Part shown: in pieces, positions 5,716 to 9,846 of the stretch | Numbering within the stretch: the first letter of the stretch is position 1 | Layout: every line of letters starts with the position of its first letter | DNA from: JBIOYL01 sp044870185 | GTDB taxonomy: Bacteria; Actinomycetota; CALGFH01 | DNA: 9,846 nucleotides | Assembly: GCA_044870185.1 (NCBI GenBank) | Contig: JBIOYL010000041.1 | Location: forward strand, 1-9,846 | Reading direction: 5' to 3' | The notes under the pieces: generated by a model | Told to the model about the DNA's origin: nothing | What the model saw: the letters and a program-made list of their open reading frames with translations, nothing else | Databases searched by the model: none | Made by a program: the position numbers and the translations under genes

Positions 5716-7140
5716 GTGCAGCGCAGCGAGGTGTGGCGCTCGGCGTTCCGCCATCCGCAGCTCGACACCCACCGCGGCCGGGCGCTGCAGTCGTTCAGCA
5801 ACTTCTTCCTGCACGTCTACCCGGTCAGGGTGCCCGCCCGGGTGCTGCGCTTCCGCTACTCGTGGCGGCTCGGCTACATCCTGACGGTGCTGTTCGCGAT
5901 CCTGAACCTGACCGGCATGTACCTGATGTTCTTCTACACACCCTCGGTCGCCTCGGCCTACGGCGACATGCAGCAGCTGCGCACCGGGGTCGGCTTCGGG
6001 CAGCTGGTCCGCAACGTCCACCGCTGGTCGGCGCACCTGATGGTGATCGTGGTGCTGCTGCATCTGGCCCGGGTGTTCTTCGCCGGCGCCTACAAGCGGC
6101 CACGTCAGTTCAACTGGGTCCTCGGGGTCGGCCTGCTGGTGGCCACGCTGGCGTTCTCGTTCACCGGCTACCTGCTGTCCTGGGACCAGCTCAGCTACTG
6201 GGCGGTCACGGTCGGCACCAACCTGGTCAACTACGTGCCCGTCCTCGGGCGGCTGCTTCGCGACCTGCTGCTTGGCGGCGCCCAGATCGGCCAGGCGACC
6301 CTGCTGCGCTTCTACGCCCTGCACGTGTTCGCCCTGCCCGCCGCCCTGACCGTGCTGCTGGCACTGCACATCTGGCGGGTCCGCAAGGACGGCTTCGCGG
6401 TCCGGCAACCTGTCGGCGGCGCGTTCGCCGAGCAGGCGACCGAGCTACCACCGGCACCAGAGGGGCTGCCGCCGGCACCAGGGCTGCCCGCCGCACCGGC
6501 CACGTCGCCCGCGCCGGGGCTGCCACCTGCACAGGGGCTGGCATCCGCATCCGCAGCGGCCGCGGGCCCGGCGGGCGGCGCGGGTGCCGCCGGCGGTACG
6601 GGTGCCGCGGGCGGTACGGGCGGCGCCACCGGCAGCGGCGGCGACGGTGGGCGCCGCGTGCGCCTGCTGGGCGTGGTCGACCGCCAGTCGGTCACCGCCG
6701 AGGAGCGGCGCACCGACGACACCGTGTTCACCTGGCCGCACCTGCTGGTCGGCCACGTGGTGGTCGGCCTGGCGACGGCGGCGGTGGCGCTGTCGCTCGG
6801 CGTGGCCTTCGCGGCGCCGCTGCGCGGGCTCGCCAACCCGCAGCTCACCCCCGAGCCGTCGAAGGCGCCCTGGTACTTCGTGGGTCTGCAGGAGCTGCTG
6901 TCCCACGTCGACCCGCTGGTCGCCGGCGTCCTCATCCCCTTCGGCACGATCCTGCTGCTGGTCCTGCTGCCCTACCTGGACCGCAACCCGGCCACCGAGG
7001 CCCGCCACCGCAAGGTGGCCATCCTGCTGTTCGCCACCCTGCTCGTCGCGGCCGTCGTGCTCACCGTCGTCGGGGAGTTCTTCCGTGGGCCCGGATGGCG
7101 GCTGGTGCCGCCGTGGCGACACCTGTATGTCGACCTGTAG
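5716..7140 (+). CDS. Cytochrome b6/subunit IV fusion of a quinol:cytochrome c oxidoreductase
   Basis: This is the membrane core that oxidises quinol and carries the two b hemes. From GTG 5716 it is 474 residues. Candidate heme ligands are H102 and H116 in helix B (VHRWSAH...LLHLAR) and H203 and H218 in helix D (FYALHVF...LALHIW). The 14-residue gap in helix D fits the cytochrome b6 type. SFTGYLLSWDQ and the GQATLLRFYALH region are also family hallmarks. After helix D comes a linker of about 80 residues rich in Pro, Ala and Gly, then a subunit IV-like part with three helices and the motif PEPSKAPWYF (379-388), at the place of the quinol-site PEWY; the Glu is not conserved in that form. GTG 5716 lacks a good ribosome binding site, and the true start is probably ATG 5592 with a frameshift at 5700-5703. 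The Rieske and cytochrome c genes follow directly. Confidence 0.92.
   Translation: MQRSEVWRSAFRHPQLDTHRGRALQSFSNFFLHVYPVRVPARVLRFRYSWRLGYILTVLFAILNLTGMYLMFFYTPSVASAYGDMQQLRTGVGFGQLVRNVHRWSAHLMVIVVLLHLARVFFAGAYKRPRQFNWVLGVGLLVATLAFSFTGYLLSWDQLSYWAVTVGTNLVNYVPVLGRLLRDLLLGGAQIGQATLLRFYALHVFALPAALTVLLALHIWRVRKDGFAVRQPVGGAFAEQATELPPAPEGLPPAPGLPAAPATSPAPGLPPAQGLASASAAAAGPAGGAGAAGGTGAAGGTGGATGSGGDGGRRVRLLGVVDRQSVTAEERRTDDTVFTWPHLLVGHVVVGLATAAVALSLGVAFAAPLRGLANPQLTPEPSKAPWYFVGLQELLSHVDPLVAGVLIPFGTILLLVLLPYLDRNPATEARHRKVAILLFATLLVAAVVLTVVGEFFRGPGWRLVPPWRHLYVDL
6430..6651 (+). repeat. Low-complexity Pro/Ala/Gly linker region, with an 18-nt direct repeat
   Basis: The DNA encodes repeated PAPGLP/PAPEGLP blocks, then an Ala/Gly-rich stretch. 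At 6583-6600 and 6601-6618 two adjacent 18-nt units (one mismatch) each encode GAAGGT. The tract joins the b6-like and subunit IV-like halves of cytochrome b, facing one side of the membrane as a flexible loop. Confidence 0.7.
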
Positions 7141-7149
7141 GAGCCACCC

Positions 7150-7641
7150 ATGCGCCTGAGCCGCCGGGACCTGCTGCGCAACGGCTGGAAGCTCGGGGGC
7201 GCCGCCCTCGGCGTCTCGCTGGGCTGGACTGCCTACGAGGCGCTGCGCCCGCTGGCGGGGGCGGGCGGCGGCGGGCCGATCACGCTGGGCGACCCGGCCG
7301 ACTTCAAGCCAGGCAGCGCCACCTACTTCAACGAGGGGCGGCTGTGGCTGGTCAACGCGAACGGGCACTTCTTCGCCCTGTCGCAGCGCTGCCCGCACCT
7401 CGGCTGCCGCGTGCCGTTCTGCCAGAGCTCGAGGCGGTTCGAGTGCCCCTGCCACGGCTCGGTGTTCGACCTCGCCGGCGAGTACATCCATGGCCCGGCG
7501 CCACGCGGCATGGACCGCTTCGAGCTCCGCCTCGCAGGCGGCGTGCTGGTCGCCGACACCAGCACGCTGACCCCCGGCCCCGACCACGGCGCGCAGGACT
7601 TCCTCACCCCGCCGCTCGGCCCCCCCTGCACCAGGAGCTGA
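7150..7641 (+). CDS. Rieske [2Fe-2S] protein with twin-arginine signal anchor
   Basis: The 163-residue high-potential iron-sulfur subunit passes electrons from quinol to cytochrome c or cupredoxin. Cluster ligands are C81 and H83 (CPHLGC) and C99 and H102 (CPCHGS), with C86 and C101 as the usual disulfide pair; an additional Cys91 (PFC) lies between. The N-terminus SRRDLLRNGWKLGGAALG is a twin-arginine signal likely kept as membrane anchor. ATG 7150 is preceded by AGGAG at 7139-7143, which overlaps the cytochrome b stop. The spacing of 9 nt from cytochrome b and 2 nt to cytochrome c shows one operon. The C-terminus is a Pro-rich tail. Confidence 0.94.
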   Translation: MRLSRRDLLRNGWKLGGAALGVSLGWTAYEALRPLAGAGGGGPITLGDPADFKPGSATYFNEGRLWLVNANGHFFALSQRCPHLGCRVPFCQSSRRFECPCHGSVFDLAGEYIHGPAPRGMDRFELRLAGGVLVADTSTLTPGPDHGAQDFLTPPLGPPCTRS

Positions 7642-7643
7642 CC

Positions 7644-8114
7644 ATGCCTCGCGACGCCCCCAAGCCGGCCGCGTTCGAGCCGCAATGGCTGCAACGCAGC
7701 CTGGACCGCTACTACACCTGGGGTCTGGTGTTCATGGTGATCCTGATCCTCGGGTTCATCCTGTACGGGATCCAGGAGCCGACCCTGCGAGCCCGCGCCG
7801 CCAGCCAGCAGGAGCGCACCTACGCGCGCCTGGGGGCGGGGCTGTTCGCCAACAACTGCGCCGCCTGCCACGGGCACGCCGCCACCGGCGGCAGCGCCCC
7901 GACGCTGAACGCCAGGCAGTTTCTCACCTCCACCTCCGACCAGCAGATGCACCTGCTGATCGCGGGTGGCGTGTCGGGCACCAGCATGCCCGCCTGGAGC
8001 CTGGACTACGGCGGCCCGCTCACCGACGAGCAGATCCGCCAGCTCGTCACCTACCTGCGCTCGCTCGAGCCGGGCGCACCCAGCGTCCCGAACTGGCGGC
8101 AAGGCAAGCCCTGA
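7644..8114 (+). CDS. Membrane-anchored class I cytochrome c
   Basis: This 156-residue protein has one N-terminal transmembrane helix at about residues 28-48 (GLVFMVILILGFILYGI), preceded by a charged cytoplasmic segment, then a single cytochrome c domain. The heme site is C72-A-A-C75-H76, and M115 in GTSMPAW is the likely axial ligand. The closing helix is DEQIRQLVTYLRSL. AGGAG at 7633-7637 is 6 nt before ATG 7644. As the last gene after cytochrome b and Rieske, it is the c-type subunit of the complex and probably hands electrons to a terminal oxidase encoded elsewhere. Its frame is the same one that opens at 5592; that continuity is fortuitous. Confidence 0.94.
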   Translation: MPRDAPKPAAFEPQWLQRSLDRYYTWGLVFMVILILGFILYGIQEPTLRARAASQQERTYARLGAGLFANNCAACHGHAATGGSAPTLNARQFLTSTSDQQMHLLIAGGVSGTSMPAWSLDYGGPLTDEQIRQLVTYLRSLEPGAPSVPNWRQGKP

Positions 8115-8117
8115 CCG

Positions 8118-8903
8118 TCAGGGCCAGACCGGGGGGCGGTGCTGGTTCCTGGCGGCGACGCCCTCGCGGCGGTCGTCGGAGGCGACCGCGCGCCGCCAGG
8201 CCTGATCCTCGACCTCCATGGCCGCCTCCAGGGCCAGGTCGGCGCCGACCTCCAGCGCCCACTTGGCCAGCCGCACCGCGGTCGGCGCGTTGCCGGCGAT
8301 CTCGGCGGCCAGCGCCCGGGCGGCCGAGGCCGCCTGCCCCCGGCCGACCACCCGGTCGACCAGGCCGAGCCGGTGCGCCTCGTCGGCACCGACCCGCCGG
8401 CCGGTCAGCACCAGGTCCTTGGCCACCGAGCGTCCGACCCGGCGGACCAGCAGCTGGGTGCCGCCCCCGGCCGGCACCAGGCCGAGGCCGACCTCGGGCA
8501 GCCCGAACACGGCGTCGGTGGCCGCCACCACCAGGTCGCAGGCCAGCGCCAGCTCGGTGCCGCCCCCGAGCGCATAGCCGAACACGGCGGCCACGGTCGG
8601 CAGGGGGCAGCGGCGCACGGCGGCGAAGCCCCGCCGGAAGACCTCACGCTGGGTGAACCAGCCGCGGTCGTCGAAGCCGGCCCGCTGCTTCAGGTCGGCG
8701 CCGACGCAGAACGCCCGCTCCCCGGCGCCGGTGAGCACCACGGCGCGGACGGCGGGGTCGGTGGCCAGCGGCTCGACCGTCTCGGCCAGGGCCAGCGCCA
8801 GCTCGGTCGAGATCGCGTTGAGCGCGTCGGGGCGGTGCAGGGTGACCGTGGCGATGCCGCCGTCCAGCTCGAGCAGGATCGGGCCGCCACCACCCGACGT
8901 CAC
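8118..8903 (-). CDS. Enoyl-CoA hydratase/isomerase family, possibly methylglutaconyl-CoA hydratase
   Basis: This 261-residue crotonase-family protein shows the oxyanion-hole segments CVGADLK and GYALGGGTELALACD, with both hydratase glutamates, E117 and E137 (GLPEVGLG), at the usual spacing of 20. It also has the GGGTQ and AKDLVLTGRRV segments, and ends in a VASDDRREGV...RPPVWP tail as in the AUH/LiuC-like group. That group hydrates 3-methylglutaconyl-CoA to HMG-CoA, the step between the carboxylase and lyase encoded at 1-4207, so this substrate is plausible but inferred. A general short-chain enoyl-CoA hydratase is the alternative. Start GTG 8903 overlaps the epimerase stop (GTGA), giving the normal family length; the frame extends further upstream only as a shadow. 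Its stop is 3 nt from that of the convergent cytochrome c gene. Confidence 0.9.
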   Translation of the reverse strand: MTSGGGGPILLELDGGIATVTLHRPDALNAISTELALALAETVEPLATDPAVRAVVLTGAGERAFCVGADLKQRAGFDDRGWFTQREVFRRGFAAVRRCPLPTVAAVFGYALGGGTELALACDLVVAATDAVFGLPEVGLGLVPAGGGTQLLVRRVGRSVAKDLVLTGRRVGADEAHRLGLVDRVVGRGQAASAARALAAEIAGNAPTAVRLAKWALEVGADLALEAAMEVEDQAWRRAVASDDRREGVAARNQHRPPVWP

Positions 8904-9846
8904 CCCCCCACGCTCCCCGCGTTGATCTCCGCGAATGCCCACGCCCAGGTCGCCGACAGGCCGGCCGGAAGGTCGAAGGCCGCCCGCCAGCCGAACGCCT
9001 TGGCGGCGCCGGCCGGATCCAGGGCGATCCGGCCGAGCTCGCCGGGGCGGGGCGGGGCAAAGGTGGGCTCGGGGCCGAACCCGGTCACCTGCTTGAGCGC
9101 CGCATACAGCTCGAGCACCGAGGTCTCCACCCCGGTCCCCACGTTGCAGCACCGCCCGTCGGCCTCCGGGGCCTCGGCGGCGGCCAGGAAGGCGTCCACG
9201 GTGTCCTCGACGAACACGTAGTCGCGCGTCTGGCGGCCGTCGCCGAAGATCACGATCGGCTCGTCGGCGAGCAGGCGGCTGCAGAAGATGGCGACGACCC
9301 CGGCCTCGCCGTGCGGGTCCTGGCGCGGCCCGTAGACGTTGCCCAGGCGCAGGCTGACCGTCTCCAGGCCGTACAGGGCCGAGAAGGTGCGCAGGTAGTC
9401 CTCGGCGGACCGTTTGGCCACGCCGTAGGGGTTGGTCCAGCGCGGCGGGTAGTCCTCTGCGACCGGCAGGTCGTCGGGGTCCGGCTCGCCGTAGGCGGTC
9501 CCGCCGGAGCCTGCGAACACCAGGCGGCGGACACCGGCGTCCACGCACGCCTTGGCGAGCGCCACCGAGCCGAGCACGTTCACCCTGGCATCGGCTGCCG
9601 GGTCGGCCACGCTGCGGCGGACGTCGATCTGGGCGGCCAGGTGGTAGACGACCTCGGGGCGTGCCTCGGCCACGAGCGCGGCGAGCCCGGGCCCAGCCAC
9701 GTCGGCCTGGACGTGGTGGACCCGGCCGGACACGAACGCGTCGGCCAGGTTCTCCAGCCGCCCGCTGGACAGGTCGTCGACCACGACGATGTCGTGGCCA
9801 CCGTCGACGAGGCGGTCGACGAGGGCGGAGCCGATGAAGCCGGCAC
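8900..9846 (-). CDS. NAD-dependent epimerase/dehydratase, UDP-glucose 4-epimerase-like, N-terminus outside window
   Basis: This extended short-chain dehydrogenase is cut by the right edge. The visible frame begins AGFIGSALVDRL, the second half of the Gly-x-x-Gly-x-x-Gly NAD-binding loop, so only about ten residues are missing. Further motifs: VVVDDLSSG (end of beta 2, binds the adenosine ribose), YHLAAQIDVRRSV, FAGSGGTAYGE with the catalytic Ser/Thr region, and Y-G-V-A-K with catalytic Tyr (codon 9427-9425) and Lys (9415-9413). LRLGNVYGPRQ and the IFGDGRQTRDYVFVEDT segment are typical of GalE-like nucleotide-sugar epimerases. It probably interconverts UDP-sugars for cell-surface polysaccharide. 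The exact substrate cannot be told. It is translationally coupled to the hydratase although no metabolic link is obvious. Confidence 0.92.
   Translation of the reverse strand, partial: AGFIGSALVDRLVDGGHDIVVVDDLSSGRLENLADAFVSGRVHHVQADVAGPGLAALVAEARPEVVYHLAAQIDVRRSVADPAADARVNVLGSVALAKACVDAGVRRLVFAGSGGTAYGEPDPDDLPVAEDYPPRWTNPYGVAKRSAEDYLRTFSALYGLETVSLRLGNVYGPRQDPHGEAGVVAIFCSRLLADEPIVIFGDGRQTRDYVFVEDTVDAFLAAAEAPEADGRCCNVGTGVETSVLELYAALKQVTGFGPEPTFAPPRPGELGRIALDPAGAAKAFGWRAAFDLPAGLSATWAWAFAEINAGSVGG

Noticed and set aside
5592..8114. Single 840-residue open frame on the + strand
   Set aside because: Only its first ~36 residues and its last 156 (cytochrome c from ATG 7644) look like protein. The middle is an Arg/Ala/Gly-rich shadow of cytochrome b and Rieske.
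8904..9548. N-terminal extension of the hydratase frame on the - strand
   Set aside because: It overlaps the epimerase gene in another frame and is Arg/Gly-rich. GTG 8903 gives the normal family length.
1..9846. Sigma-70-type promoters, tRNA, CRISPR or mobile element ends
   Set aside because: I looked in the intergenic gaps and across both strands and found no convincing -35/-10 pair, cloverleaf, regularly spaced repeat or terminal inverted repeat.

Overview
The window is very GC-rich (by eye above 70%), with tightly packed genes, ATGA/TGATG/GTGA start-stop overlaps and frequent GTG starts. This points to a high-GC Actinomycetota genome, probably a deep-branching environmental lineage. I cannot name a genus. 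I see no tRNA, rRNA, CRISPR array, transposase or phage gene.

Layout on the + strand. (1) Positions 1-4207 form an acyl-CoA catabolism operon: the 3' part of an HMG-CoA lyase-like gene, a biotin-dependent carboxyltransferase beta subunit, and a biotin carboxylase fused to its biotin carrier domain. The genes overlap by 4 nt and 1 nt. The trio matches the end of leucine degradation, from 3-methylcrotonyl-CoA to acetoacetate. (2) A stand-alone RsbW-like histidine-kinase-fold ATPase lies at 4269-4712. (3) Positions 4824-8114 form a respiratory operon: a cupredoxin lipoprotein, a two-helix membrane protein, a cytochrome b6/subunit IV fusion, a Tat-type Rieske protein and a membrane-anchored cytochrome c. 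Together they look like a quinol:cytochrome c/cupredoxin oxidoreductase (bc complex) with a possible copper-protein electron acceptor.

On the - strand, converging on the cytochrome operon with only 3 nt between stop codons, are an enoyl-CoA hydratase (8118-8903; a methylglutaconyl-CoA hydratase is plausible, which would supply the missing leucine step) and, upstream and overlapping it by 4 nt, a GalE-like NAD-dependent sugar epimerase that runs off the right edge.

The most notable points are two places where good translation starts (strong Shine-Dalgarno plus ATG) are separated from the gene body by an apparent one-base frameshift (about 4863-4866 in the cupredoxin signal peptide; the GGGG run at 5700-5703 before cytochrome b). 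Others are an HMG-CoA lyase with Ser in place of the usual active-site Cys, a five-unit 27-nt tandem repeat at the start of the carboxyltransferase gene, a long Pro/Gly/Ala linker inside cytochrome b, and a perfect 12-bp inverted repeat over the cupredoxin stop codon. No wholly new system is evident. The respiratory operon is the least ordinary part.
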